Origin: CAZHCA01 sp964530825
GTDB lineage: Bacteria; Bacteroidota; Bacteroidia; Chitinophagales; Saprospiraceae
DNA length: 64,000 nt
Direction: 5' to 3'
Assembly: GCA_964530825.1 (NCBI GenBank)
Contig: CAZHCA010000013.1
Span: forward strand, 70,373-134,372
Below are positions 1-8,588 of this stretch, one piece after another (the first letter of the stretch is position 1; each line of letters starts with the position of its first letter). Made by a program: the position numbers and the translations under genes. The notes beneath the pieces were generated by a model. The model had not been told where the DNA came from. It worked only from the letters and a program-made list of their open reading frames with translations, and did not search any database.

Positions 1-2189
1 GTGCCATTGTCCCAAGCATATTGGTACTGACCACTACCGCCGCTGGCACGAGCGCTGGCTTTACCGTCGGATTGTCCGGTGCTAGCCGGAGATTCCGCAA
101 TAGCCGTGAGGGTTAATTCGGCGGGCTGACCGAGATTAACCGTAATTTTCTTTTCCGTACCTTCCGCGTCTGTAACCGTGACAGTGTAGGTGCCCACCGA
201 CAGCTTTTGGGCAATGGTTTCCTGCCCTTTAGGAGTGCTCCATTGGTAGTCGTAGGGGCTCTTACCTCCCTGGACGGTTAGCTCCAGGCGGCCGCTGGAA
301 TCGCCGTAGCATTTGATGCCTTCCGTTTCGACCATCGACAGTTCTAAAGGCAGGATCTCTTCACTCATCTCCACGCTGGTCACGAAGGTACAGCCATTGG
401 CATCGGTGATGGTGACGGTATGGGATCCTGCATTGAGTTGAGTGGCGGTGGCTGTTGTTTCGCCAGTATCCCACCGGTAGGTGAAGTCGCCGGCGCCGCC
501 GCGTGCTGTTACCGTGGCCTGTCCATCGGCAGCTCCTTTACTGGCAGTGGCGTCGAGGCGTACGCCAGCATTGATAGGTTGGGGTGCCTCCAGGGTGAAC
601 TGGGCTTGCACGGAATTTCCAGCTGCGTCGGTTACCGAGACAGCGTACTGTCCGGGACCTATATTTTCTACTGTTTCTCCGCTGAGATTAGGGTTGTTCC
701 ACGTAAATGTGTAAGGGGATTTCCCACCGTTGACATTTACTACAAGGGCTGCATCGTTGCCGTCGGCACAGTTGAGCGTACGCAAAGGTTCGAGGCGAGC
801 TTGTAGCTCTCCCAGCAGTCGGGGCATCTCAACCGCAGCCTTTGCGGTACATCCGTTTTCATCAGTAACCGTTACGGTGTGTTGGCCTTCGGTAAGTTCA
901 ATAGCCATGGCGCTGGTTTCTCCGTTGTCCCATTTGTAGCGATAACTGGGCGTTCCACCCTGCACTTGCACGGTAGCTACCCCGGTCGGCGCGCCGTCTT
1001 CTTTTACGGGTTCATTAACCTGTACTTGCAGTTCCATGCGCGGATCCGGCAGCTCGACTTGCGCGGAGCGCTTCTGCCCGCTTTGATCTGTTACGCTCAC
1101 CGTGTAGGATCCGGGCGATACGTTCTCTACGCGATTGCCGCGGGCATTAGGCTCCGACCAATTATACTGATAGGGCGGCTCTCCGCCAGTGATGCGTACC
1201 GCCAATACACCGTCGCCACCATTGCCCGCGCAGCTAACCGGTTGATCGACTAGTAGGCTTACCGTCATCGTCGACGCTGGCTCAATCAAATACAGTCCCT
1301 TATCCTGCGTGCCTACCCAAACCGTACCCCGAGGGGTCACGGTCAGGCAGTTCGCATACTGACTGGTATAGTACTGCGCCGGGCCATAGGTTTCGTAATT
1401 GCGGTTTTCCGGATTGTACTGAGCGATTATTTCGGAAGCCACCCAGAGCATACCCGCCGTGTCGAAAGCCATATCGTAAATATTGCCTTCGTAAACACCA
1501 CTTGGCAACTCCATAAGGAACCAGGTGTCGCCGCCTTCGAGATTACCAACCAGGTCGTCGCCCAGGAGCCAGATCTCACCCTTGCGGTCGGCAATTTTAT
1601 CGATGGAAAAATCGCGCTCCACCAACTCCTGCTTATTGCCATCGATAATCAATAAGCCTTCTTCGGTACCGATGAATCGTTTACCGGCGCGATTGATGTA
1701 GATGGTATTGATATAGTCGGACCGCAATTTGGAGCTTTTGCGGGTCAAATGCTCTTTGAGAAGGAGTCCAGGTTCCAGGTCGAAGATAAAAAGGCCATAA
1801 CCGTTGGTACCCAAAAGAAGTTGCTCGCGTTGCTCATCGTAATGTCCGGTGATGATGACCGCACCTTTGCCGAGGATACCACCCATTAATTGGTCCAGTT
1901 CGGAACGCATCCAACGGATATCTGCGTTACCGTCAGGGATCGTGAGCAGATTTTCTTCTCCTGGACGCAAGACCATCTCCTCAGCGAGGTTAAGGTCGAA
2001 AAGCCGGTACACCCCATCGGCATTTCCAACCCATTGGTTGCTGTTTTCATCTACGTGAATGTTGTAAATGGGTGTGGCACCATCGACTGCTTCACAGCGT
2101 ACGATGCGCATAGGTTCCTGCGCTTGCACCCAACAACCTGTTCCCAAGCATACGCCCCAAAGGAAGGCGATCTGAAGTTTCCTAATCAT
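1..2189 (-). CDS. Propeller plus SprB-repeat surface protein, C-terminus beyond window
   Basis: The reading frame is open from an ATG at 2189 to the left edge (729 codons, no stop), so this is the N-terminal part of a larger protein. It begins with a signal peptide (MIRKLQIAFLWGVCLGTG, then a WVQAQ cleavage region). Residues about 25-310 carry repeated blades of the two-component-regulator propeller type (e.g. NIHVDENSNQWVGNADG, TVWVGTQDKGLYLI). From about residue 315 onward come tandem SprB-type modules with GG-x-PY-x-Y-x-W, then G-x-Y-x-VSVTD or HTVTVTD-x-NGC. Such proteins are exported and surface-attached in gliding or T9SS-carrying Bacteroidota; the C-terminal sorting signal would lie outside the window. 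Role in adhesion or as a surface sensor is inference. The module order is unusual: long and short types alternate. Confidence 0.8.
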   Translation of the reverse strand, partial: MIRKLQIAFLWGVCLGTGCWVQAQEPMRIVRCEAVDGATPIYNIHVDENSNQWVGNADGVYRLFDLNLAEEMVLRPGEENLLTIPDGNADIRWMRSELDQLMGGILGKGAVIITGHYDEQREQLLLGTNGYGLFIFDLEPGLLLKEHLTRKSSKLRSDYINTIYINRAGKRFIGTEEGLLIIDGNKQELVERDFSIDKIADRKGEIWLLGDDLVGNLEGGDTWFLMELPSGVYEGNIYDMAFDTAGMLWVASEIIAQYNPENRNYETYGPAQYYTSQYANCLTVTPRGTVWVGTQDKGLYLIEPASTMTVSLLVDQPVSCAGNGGDGVLAVRITGGEPPYQYNWSEPNARGNRVENVSPGSYTVSVTDQSGQKRSAQVELPDPRMELQVQVNEPVKEDGAPTGVATVQVQGGTPSYRYKWDNGETSAMAIELTEGQHTVTVTDENGCTAKAAVEMPRLLGELQARLEPLRTLNCADGNDAALVVNVNGGKSPYTFTWNNPNLSGETVENIGPGQYAVSVTDAAGNSVQAQFTLEAPQPINAGVRLDATASKGAADGQATVTARGGAGDFTYRWDTGETTATATQLNAGSHTVTITDANGCTFVTSVEMSEEILPLELSMVETEGIKCYGDSSGRLELTVQGGKSPYDYQWSTPKGQETIAQKLSVGTYTVTVTDAEGTEKKITVNLGQPAELTLTAIAESPASTGQSDGKASARASGGSGQYQYAWDNG

Positions 2190-2332
2190 TCCAACTTGAA
2201 TATTGGGTCCCTGAACAAATTTGCTGCTAATACTCTGTTGAAAGAACGCAATTTGCGCCTTTATCTTATGGAGTATGGCGTAGGCGCAAAAATAGGAAAA
2301 TTTAAGGGTGGGTAAACATATCGGGCTCAAAG

Positions 2333-2368
2333 TAAAAAAGGGCAGGGAGTTCGCATTCCCCACCCTTC
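2333..2368 (-). terminator. Rho-independent terminator-like hairpin
   Basis: On the minus strand, GGGTGGGGA pairs with TCCCTGCCC (two wobble pairs) across an 8-nt loop and is followed by TTTTTTACTTT. It lies about 20 nt past the stop of the coiled-coil protein gene ending at 2388, in the direction of its transcription, and so separates it from the next minus-strand gene. Confidence 0.6.
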
Positions 2369-2387
2369 GATCTACTGAAAATCATCA

Positions 2388-3086
2388 TTATTTTCGGCTG
2401 CTAGTAGCATTCTCGGCCGTTTTCACGGCCTGCTGTCGCTGATTGACCATTTGTTCAGCTTTAGCAATAGCTTGTTCTTTTTCAGACAGTTTTGCGCGAA
2501 GATCTTCGTTATCTTCACGTAGGTCTTCGATGTCTTTTTTGTTATCCTCAATATTGTCTTTCAGGTCTGATCTTTCATCTCTCAGGTCAGAAAGGCGGTC
2601 TTTGGTTTCGGATAGTTGTTTTTGGTAGTACTGAGGTAAAAACTGACTCAGAAAACGACGAGTTATAGTCTCCATCGTGCCGTACATGTCTGGATATTCT
2701 TTTGGCTCAACGTAAATATCATATCCTAACGACACGAAAACATTCATTTCCGTGCGGCCATCGTTTTCCACAACATGCGTATAAAAATTCAATTCTTTGT
2801 CAGATAATGCCTTCATCTGTACTTTTTCAGCACTCATCAGATCCTTATTGGACAAAAAACCAATACCTTTTAATTTGACGTTGAATTCATCCTTTATAAA
2901 GTCTTTCCAGGCTTCCTTCACCGGATCCGGCTTAGGATCCAGACGGACTTGCAGCGTCGGCCGTTCTTTTTCATCGTGTACGAATTGCCCGCGATTCATT
3001 GAATAGTCCTGCGCGTAACCCGGCATCACGAGAATCATAACAAACAATCCAGCAGAAATAATCATAGCTAAACTCCTCAAAATCAT
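2388..3086 (-). CDS. Secreted coiled-coil protein of unknown function
   Basis: I take the ATG at 3086 (232 aa) because it gives a clean signal peptide (MILRSLAMIISAGL, ending MPGYAQ); an upstream in-frame ATG at 3134 would put 16 extra residues before it. Residues about 30-140 form a small globular part with alternating strands that I do not recognise (it contains DPKPDPVKEAWKDFIKDEFN). Residues about 145-225 are a long charged coiled coil with heptad-like Leu/Asp/Glu/Lys spacing (SDLRDERSDLKDNIEDNKKD). Similar small secreted proteins with a coiled-coil tail are common in Bacteroidota, with no known job. The gene is likely monocistronic: a terminator follows, and the CBS-domain gene upstream on the same strand is about 100 bp away. 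Confidence 0.7.
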   Translation of the reverse strand: MILRSLAMIISAGLFVMILVMPGYAQDYSMNRGQFVHDEKERPTLQVRLDPKPDPVKEAWKDFIKDEFNVKLKGIGFLSNKDLMSAEKVQMKALSDKELNFYTHVVENDGRTEMNVFVSLGYDIYVEPKEYPDMYGTMETITRRFLSQFLPQYYQKQLSETKDRLSDLRDERSDLKDNIEDNKKDIEDLREDNEDLRAKLSEKEQAIAKAEQMVNQRQQAVKTAENATSSRK

Positions 3087-3186
3087 ATCGTTTATTTTCT
3101 TTTGCAACGAAATTGAAAAGAGGATGTTCGCCAAGAAAAGGCCTGTTCTAACCTGTGCCTAAAACTGGCAGCGCCACTAAAGGATG

Positions 3187-3675
3187 TTATGCATTTTCGG
3201 TATACTGTCCTGATTTATTTTTGGAAAGGCGAGGGAGGCGCTTGCGCCAGCTATCGGGCACATGCTCTACGTGCGGCTTTATGCTCTGTACAGCTCGCAG
3301 CACATCTACGCGGCTTATTTGCCCTACCAGCTTGCCGTTTTCCATAACTGGGAGTCGTTTTTTCCCCGATTGTACAAACTCGTAGGCTGCATCCAGGATC
3401 GTTTTGTCTGCGTTGATGGTAATGACTTTACTCGACATAAAATCGCCGACCGTGCCTTTATCTTCGGGCTCTTTGTTGTAGGGACCGTTGGTAAGGATCT
3501 GTAAGCAGTCGACCTCCGATAGCATCCCCACCAGGTTGCCTTTGTCATCTACAACCGGGGCACCGGAAATCTTGCGCTTGAGCATAGTATTGATGGCTTG
3601 GAAAATCTCCGTTTCCGGGTGAAAGGTAACCAATTTAGTCGCCATATAGCGGGTTACCGAAGGATACGTACTCAT
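3187..3675 (-). CDS. Two-CBS-domain protein
   Basis: This 162-aa protein consists almost entirely of a tandem CBS pair (Bateman module). The first CBS domain covers roughly residues 5-65 (VTFHPETEIFQAINTMLKRK, then ISGAPVVDDKGNLVGMLSE) and the second about 75-140 (VITINADKTILDAAYEFVQS, KRLPVMENGKLVGQISRVDV). There is no signal peptide or membrane segment, so it should be cytoplasmic. CBS pairs bind adenosyl ligands such as AMP, ATP or SAM and regulate partner proteins; the ligand and partner here cannot be told from sequence. The C-terminal 25 residues are basic. A promoter that fits the Bacteroidota consensus lies just upstream. The CHAT-STAND gene diverges from it across a 194-bp gap, but a functional link is not shown. 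Confidence 0.85.
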   Translation of the reverse strand: MSTYPSVTRYMATKLVTFHPETEIFQAINTMLKRKISGAPVVDDKGNLVGMLSEVDCLQILTNGPYNKEPEDKGTVGDFMSSKVITINADKTILDAAYEFVQSGKKRLPVMENGKLVGQISRVDVLRAVQSIKPHVEHVPDSWRKRLPRLSKNKSGQYTENA

Positions 3676-3721
3676 AAAATTTATTTTTTACTGAACCTTC
3701 ATTATACTTATTTATTTGGAT

Positions 3722-3754
3722 TAAAGCTAATTTATCACAACTTTATTTTCAAAA
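3722..3754 (-). promoter_or_regulatory. Promoter of the CBS-domain gene
   Basis: On the minus strand TTTTG, a 20-nt spacer and TAGCTTTA fit the Bacteroidota -33/-7 consensus (TTTG, N19-21, TAnnTTTG) with one mismatch at the last base. The predicted start near 3716 leaves a leader of about 40 nt before the ATG at 3675. Confidence 0.5.
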
Positions 3755-3869
3755 GAAAAACTATGTCGGGGGCCTTATACCGAGCAAGTGGCAGGCGCCG
3801 CCGGGAATTAACGTATATCTCCAGGCAACATATAATAAAGTTGTATTTTACGATTCAAACACCTGGCCC

Positions 3870-6800
3870 ATGCCTGCCTTAACGATCATAACTGCCATTG
3901 CAAGCCGGCGTGATCGAGCCGCCGAGCACCTGGTCGAAGTCGGCTACGAACTCGATGCCATTCGCGATGCCCTCCAGCCAGCAATCCGCGAGGGCATCCT
4001 CGAATTAGTGGCCATCAATGCCATCACTGCTGAGAAACTCGTACGGGCTTTTCAGGAAGCCTCCTCGCCCGTGGTCGGCTTTCATTTTGCAGGACATACT
4101 ACTGAACTGGGACTCTTGTTGAGTGAAGGGACTGCGGGCGGCCAACCGCTAGCTAATTTTTTGCGCCAGCAGGCCGCACTTACCTTCGTATTTTTAAACG
4201 GTTGCGGATCAAGCGCCCACGTAGAGAAAATGCACGCAGCCGGTGTACCGGTAGTTATCGCGACCAGTGAGGTCATCCCGGACCAGGAGGCCATGGAGGT
4301 TGCACGTCATTTTTATACGGCCCTGGGCCAGGGCAAAGACTTGGCTACTGCCTTTGACCGCCATACATCGATTCGAAAGCTTGAGGGGAAAACGGGCTTG
4401 GAAGTCACGCGCGGCGTTGCCCTCCCCAGTGCAGAAGGATACCGGGAGTTCCCTTGGCGAATGGCTTACGCCGAAGGGCAAAAAGACAAAGCGGGTTGGA
4501 GCCTGGGACAGGCTGCTCGCCGTCCGCTTTTTGGGCTGCCCGATATTCCCATCAAATACGATCTGCCCGTTCAGCCATTCCATTACCTAGAACGGTATAA
4601 TCGTCGCTATGCCCGACTCTTTTTTGGCCGGGCTTACGAAATCCGCGACCTCTACAGGAAAATCACTGCTCCCGGGCTGCCTTCAGTCCTGCTGTTTTAC
4701 GGGCAGTCAGGGGTCGGCAAATCATCTTTGTTGGAAGCGGGTGTACTGCCGCGCCTGGAGGCAACTTACGAAACGGCCTACCTGAGGCGCGATGCCCAGG
4801 CCGGACTACCCCGGTCTGTGCTGCAATTACTGGAGTGCGAGAACAGAAATGAGCTACGCGCCTGCTGGAAAGACCGGGAACAAGCCTCGGGGAAACCCCT
4901 GCTACTGATCCTCGATCAGCTAGAAGAGATGTATACTCAACCTCTATCCTCCGGTCCCCATACTGAAATTGAAGAACTGTTGGGGTTGCTATTGACCGTA
5001 TTCGAACGCGTCGACCTGAAGCCAAAGGGCCGCGTACTGCTTTCCTTCCGCAAAGAGTTCTATGCCGAAATCACCGAAGCCCTAGGTGACCGCCTGGCAG
5101 CCTCGGCTACTTTTCTGCAACCGCTGAGCAAGGCCGGCATCGAAGAAGCTGTGACCGCTCTTCAAGACCAACCCGACTTGCACCAGCAATACGGTCTTAC
5201 GGTCGAACCAGAATTGCCGAACATGATCGCCGACAACCTACTCGACGACCCGAAATCTCCGGTAGCACCCTTGCTGCAAGTCCTACTCACTGATATGTGG
5301 CGGGAAGCACACCAGAAAAACCCCGAGTCACCAGTGTTTACGGTAGCGCAATACCGCGAACTTCAGCGTTCGGGCATTAAATTGCACGACTTCGCCCAGG
5401 ATCGATTGCGGGAGGTCGAATCGGAGTTTCCCCTAGCCGCGCGGTCGGGATTATTACTGGCTGTTCTGCATGCTTTCACCACCCCGGAAGGCACAGCCCG
5501 GCAACAGACCCCCGGAGAGATCGAAGCCCATTTCGGACACACCGGACAGGAATTGAAACAGCTTTTGCGATCGCTACAAAACCACTATCTCCTGGCCGAG
5601 ATCGTACAGGCGGAAGGCGCCTCCTTTCGCCTGGTGCACGACACCCTCGCGCCGGTCGTACGACGATTGTATAACCAGTCCGAACAGCCCGGTCAGCGGG
5701 CCCAGCGCATCCTGGAAAGCGCTGTATTGCCCAGTGATCCCGACCACAAAACGGCCTATTTTAACGAACAGCAATTGCTTTTTTTAGAGGCCGGAAAAAA
5801 CGGCATGCGTAAATGGGCTGACCAGGAAGCCAAGGTGATTAGAACAAGTAAAAAGATCCTGCGGCAGCGCAAGCGGCGCGAAAGATTAGCCATACGTATC
5901 CTCTGGGGTGCCGTCGCGGCCGTAGCGCTGCTGCTCGTTGGTTTTTTGCTAATCAACGTTCAACGACAGCAGGAACTGCAGAGTGACCTGTTGGAGACAC
6001 AATCTGAAAATGCGCTGCCGACCAATCCCACCCAGGCTTACGACCTCCTGGAGGCTTCACTGGCCAAGAAACCCAACTACAAACGCGAAGCAAAACTGGC
6101 TAAGCTAGCCGAGATTGCACGGGAAAATTTGCGCTTCGAAGTAGCCTACACTTTTTCAGACAGCAATACCGTAGTCGATCAGGGAGCAGTCAGTCTAAAA
6201 GGTAACTACTTGGCCCTGACGCGTAGCATCCCAGCTACTGGCGGCAGTGAATTGCATGTTTTTTCCACTGACGGCCTGGCAGACGGACCGGTGTATACCG
6301 ATCGACTCAGCAGTACTATTTTTCACCTGGCATTTTATGAGAATGGCCTTTATGGGGGCGGAAAAGACCGGCAGATCCACATCTGGAAACCGGAAGGGGA
6401 ATTGATCGCCCGCACTGCGCACGAACCCGAAAAGAGCTTTGCTTCGGTGGTTGGACTCTCCCAATTTGGGCTTGCCGCCACCTTAACGGATTTTACCGAC
6501 GGCAGGCGGCAAATTGAGATCCACGATGTGCGAAAGGACTCGGTCATGACTCGCCTGCGTCCAACCGCATCGGTGGAAGTCATCCAGTACCTGCCTAAGT
6601 TAGGGCGCCTGATGGCTGGCTTAGATGACGGAAAAATTTTGTTGTTCGATCCCGTGAGCCGGAGTCAAAGCCTGATCTCCTCCCGGGTCGGGCCGGTGCG
6701 CATCATTCAACCAATTCCTCAAAACGAAGCTTTTGTACTGTATGGACGGGGAAAGGACAGCTTATTGGTGGCCCGTCTTGAACAAGGGGTGATCGTTCCG

Positions 6801-7946
6801 CAGGAATACCTCCCGATGCGCGATACAACTGTGCAGAGCTTCCGGTTTTCCGCTAGCGGCCGCTTTCTCCTGGTTTTGCATACCGATAACCGGATCGACC
6901 TGTGGCGATGGACCGACCGCCAGTTGCTGCACCGGCTTAAAGGCCACCCGGCTGCAGTAGTAGCCGCCGGTTTTGGTCCCGCAGAAAAGACCGTTTTGTC
7001 TATTGACAAACGTGGCCACATTTATCGTTGGCCGCTGCCGCCATTACATCCGGATACCCTGCTGGAGGATAGCAGTTATTTGAACAACGTTTTGCTTACG
7101 CCCAATACTCAATTCTTGACGACCGATGTGCTCGGAAGGCTCCAGTTGCGATCACTCGACAACCAAATCCTGCAAACCTACCCTGGCCACGACCGAAAGA
7201 TATCGGCACTAGCTTATGCAGCAGGTCGTGTATTGTCTGGCGATGGATCCGGCAAGGTTGGTACCTGGCAGAACGGCCAAGACTCCTCCGGCTCCATTTC
7301 GCAGCGGCACCAAGAAGCGGTAACTGTAGTAGCCCTGGATAAAACTGGTTGGCAGGCGTCGGCTAGCCCGAATAAGAAAGTCTACGTGCAAGCGCCGAAT
7401 ACCGAACAACCCGTATCGCTTCCGCACGATAACCGGGTGGTCGGGCTAGCATTCCGGGGTGACCCGCCCGAATTGCTCACCTTCGACGAGACCGGTCAGG
7501 TTCAAGTTTGGGATCCAAAAACTAGAAAAGTAAATAGAAAATTCTCCCTAAGCGAAGGACTGCGTTTCGACCGGATGGCCTTCAACGCACCAGCGGACAT
7601 CCTTGCCGCCCTAGGATATGACAGCCAGGATCACGCTATACTGATCCTGTTCGATCCTGGAGGGCGATCGATCCGGCGCCGGACTTTGCCACCGGACGGC
7701 AATTACCGGCTCCTTCGGGCATGCCCCGACCGCCCCGCCTTGCCATTTGCCATTTGGCATACAGATAAAGGCGTCTACTTTATCGATCCTCAAGGATATG
7801 CTACCACGCTGATCCAACCGCTCCGGACCGGGAGCAGATTGATTGATCTGTCGCAAAACGGCGGGCAATTGGTCATGGTAAGTCATCAGGATGCTTCAAC
7901 CATTCTGCAGTTGTGGGCGCCGCCTGCCCCTCCTGCCATTAAGTAA
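3870..7946 (+). CDS. CHAT protease-nSTAND NTPase-TM-WD40 receptor protein
   Basis: A 1358-aa multidomain protein. Residues 1-200 are a CHAT (caspase-like) domain, with the expected catalytic pair H76 in HFAGHTTELGLLL and C112 in FLNGCGSS. Residues about 245-600 are an nSTAND-type NTPase: FFGRAYEIRDLY lead-in, P-loop GQSGVGKS at 278-285, Walker B LLLILDQLEE at 344-353, and a late RLVHDTLAPVVRR motif near 588-600. A basic stretch (KKILRQRKRRERLA) precedes a single hydrophobic segment at about 675-697. Residues about 740-1358 are WD40-like beta-propeller repeats. CHAT-STAND proteins are known as caspase-like effectors with NTP-driven switches in bacterial defence and cell death; that role here is inference. 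The positive-inside rule would place CHAT and NTPase in the cytoplasm and the propeller outside it. Promoter and partner genes are not evident; it appears to act alone. Confidence 0.88.
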   Translation: MPALTIITAIASRRDRAAEHLVEVGYELDAIRDALQPAIREGILELVAINAITAEKLVRAFQEASSPVVGFHFAGHTTELGLLLSEGTAGGQPLANFLRQQAALTFVFLNGCGSSAHVEKMHAAGVPVVIATSEVIPDQEAMEVARHFYTALGQGKDLATAFDRHTSIRKLEGKTGLEVTRGVALPSAEGYREFPWRMAYAEGQKDKAGWSLGQAARRPLFGLPDIPIKYDLPVQPFHYLERYNRRYARLFFGRAYEIRDLYRKITAPGLPSVLLFYGQSGVGKSSLLEAGVLPRLEATYETAYLRRDAQAGLPRSVLQLLECENRNELRACWKDREQASGKPLLLILDQLEEMYTQPLSSGPHTEIEELLGLLLTVFERVDLKPKGRVLLSFRKEFYAEITEALGDRLAASATFLQPLSKAGIEEAVTALQDQPDLHQQYGLTVEPELPNMIADNLLDDPKSPVAPLLQVLLTDMWREAHQKNPESPVFTVAQYRELQRSGIKLHDFAQDRLREVESEFPLAARSGLLLAVLHAFTTPEGTARQQTPGEIEAHFGHTGQELKQLLRSLQNHYLLAEIVQAEGASFRLVHDTLAPVVRRLYNQSEQPGQRAQRILESAVLPSDPDHKTAYFNEQQLLFLEAGKNGMRKWADQEAKVIRTSKKILRQRKRRERLAIRILWGAVAAVALLLVGFLLINVQRQQELQSDLLETQSENALPTNPTQAYDLLEASLAKKPNYKREAKLAKLAEIARENLRFEVAYTFSDSNTVVDQGAVSLKGNYLALTRSIPATGGSELHVFSTDGLADGPVYTDRLSSTIFHLAFYENGLYGGGKDRQIHIWKPEGELIARTAHEPEKSFASVVGLSQFGLAATLTDFTDGRRQIEIHDVRKDSVMTRLRPTASVEVIQYLPKLGRLMAGLDDGKILLFDPVSRSQSLISSRVGPVRIIQPIPQNEAFVLYGRGKDSLLVARLEQGVIVPQEYLPMRDTTVQSFRFSASGRFLLVLHTDNRIDLWRWTDRQLLHRLKGHPAAVVAAGFGPAEKTVLSIDKRGHIYRWPLPPLHPDTLLEDSSYLNNVLLTPNTQFLTTDVLGRLQLRSLDNQILQTYPGHDRKISALAYAAGRVLSGDGSGKVGTWQNGQDSSGSISQRHQEAVTVVALDKTGWQASASPNKKVYVQAPNTEQPVSLPHDNRVVGLAFRGDPPELLTFDETGQVQVWDPKTRKVNRKFSLSEGLRFDRMAFNAPADILAALGYDSQDHAILILFDPGGRSIRRRTLPPDGNYRLLRACPDRPALPFAIWHTDKGVYFIDPQGYATTLIQPLRTGSRLIDLSQNGGQLVMVSHQDASTILQLWAPPAPPAIK

Positions 7947-8322
7947 CCAGGAAATAGCCTAAAGATGCTTCTGCCGCCTCGAGCAATCGACACGCTTACA
8001 ACAATTCGCACAAAGTGCCGCGAATGCCCTCTTCTCCATCTGACCCGGATTATGCAATGAATTAATCTACTGCGAAGCCAAACTGCCCGCCATTATTGGG
8101 CGTCCTCGTCAGTCGATGCTCACCGTATCTGAGGTTACGCCTGCGCGTCTTCTTCCTGCGGGAGCCCAAGCCTGGCAACCATTTTGGCTTCTTGCGACGA
8201 AGACCCCATGCATAATCCGGGCTAAAAAAGTGACCTCAAAAAACACGGAAGCAATGTTCCGTCCGCTTGAAAATTACAATCGCTTAGACCAAAAAGTAAA
8301 ACCCGAACCAGTGCATCGGTTT
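7947..8322. other. Non-coding stretch holding an inverted-repeat-bounded segment
   Basis: I see no credible gene here; plus-strand open frames lack a recognisable start context or domain. The one structure is the pair of 13-bp inverted repeats described in the next entry. The stretch may be mobile-element debris beside the decayed gene pair that follows. Confidence 0.5.
8044..8221. repeat. 178-bp segment bounded by perfect 13-bp inverted repeats
   Basis: CCCGGATTATGCA at 8044-8056 is exactly reverse-complemented by TGCATAATCCGGG at 8209-8221. Nothing inside reads as a transposase. The size and ends look like a miniature inverted-repeat element or the remnant of an insertion sequence. No clear target-site duplication flanks it, so identity as a mobile element is a suggestion only. 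Confidence 0.45.
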
Positions 8323-8577
8323 TTATCCAGTTATTTGAAGCAGCCGGTAAGGCTTCTCCCAGAATGATGGTTTTTCACTCAGGATTGCAGAATCTACCGC
8401 CTGAGAAAAATATACGGTTAGATTTAGAGCTCCGTCAGGCATCTCCTCGACCTGTACCGTGCCAATGTACAACCTGGACGACTCCTCAGTCATTCCGTAA
8501 GGCTTTAGATCCGCGCATTAACACCCGGCCAGGACAAACGCAAGAGCGAGCAGCACCGTAAAAATCGGGGCTTTCAT
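8323..8577 (-). pseudogene. Decayed lipoprotein gene, paralogue of the gene at 9170
   Basis: From an ATG at 8577 the frame reads a complete lipoprotein signal (MKAPIFTVLLALAFVLAGC), is stopped by TAA at 8518-8520 directly after the lipobox cysteine, and then stays open in the same frame for 64 more residues. That segment (e.g. LNLTVYFSQAVDSAILS) resembles the intact neighbour's FLAIRFTQPVDTSSIS at the same distance from the signal. It ends early, at about half the length of the intact copy (153 aa). The position matches too: it lies just downstream of the PKD/barrel relic, as 9170 lies downstream of 9641. This is best read as the lipoprotein half of a duplicated two-gene unit that has decayed. 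Confidence 0.7.
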
Positions 8578-8588
8578 AGTGATGGAAT

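Noticed and set aside
1..1260. Repeated DNA resembling a CRISPR or satellite array
   Set aside because: The period is about 460 bp, it is coding, and no short identical repeats with unique spacers occur. No CRISPR array was seen anywhere in the window.
3870..7946. CHAT-STAND gene as part of a multi-gene defence operon
   Set aside because: No same-strand gene follows within 1 kb; the next features are non-coding or decayed on the other strand. A divergent link to the CBS gene is possible but unsupported.
8116..8561. Plus-strand frames of 83 and 65 codons next to the decayed pair
   Set aside because: The opposite strand has homology to the lipoprotein gene and these frames have no domains.
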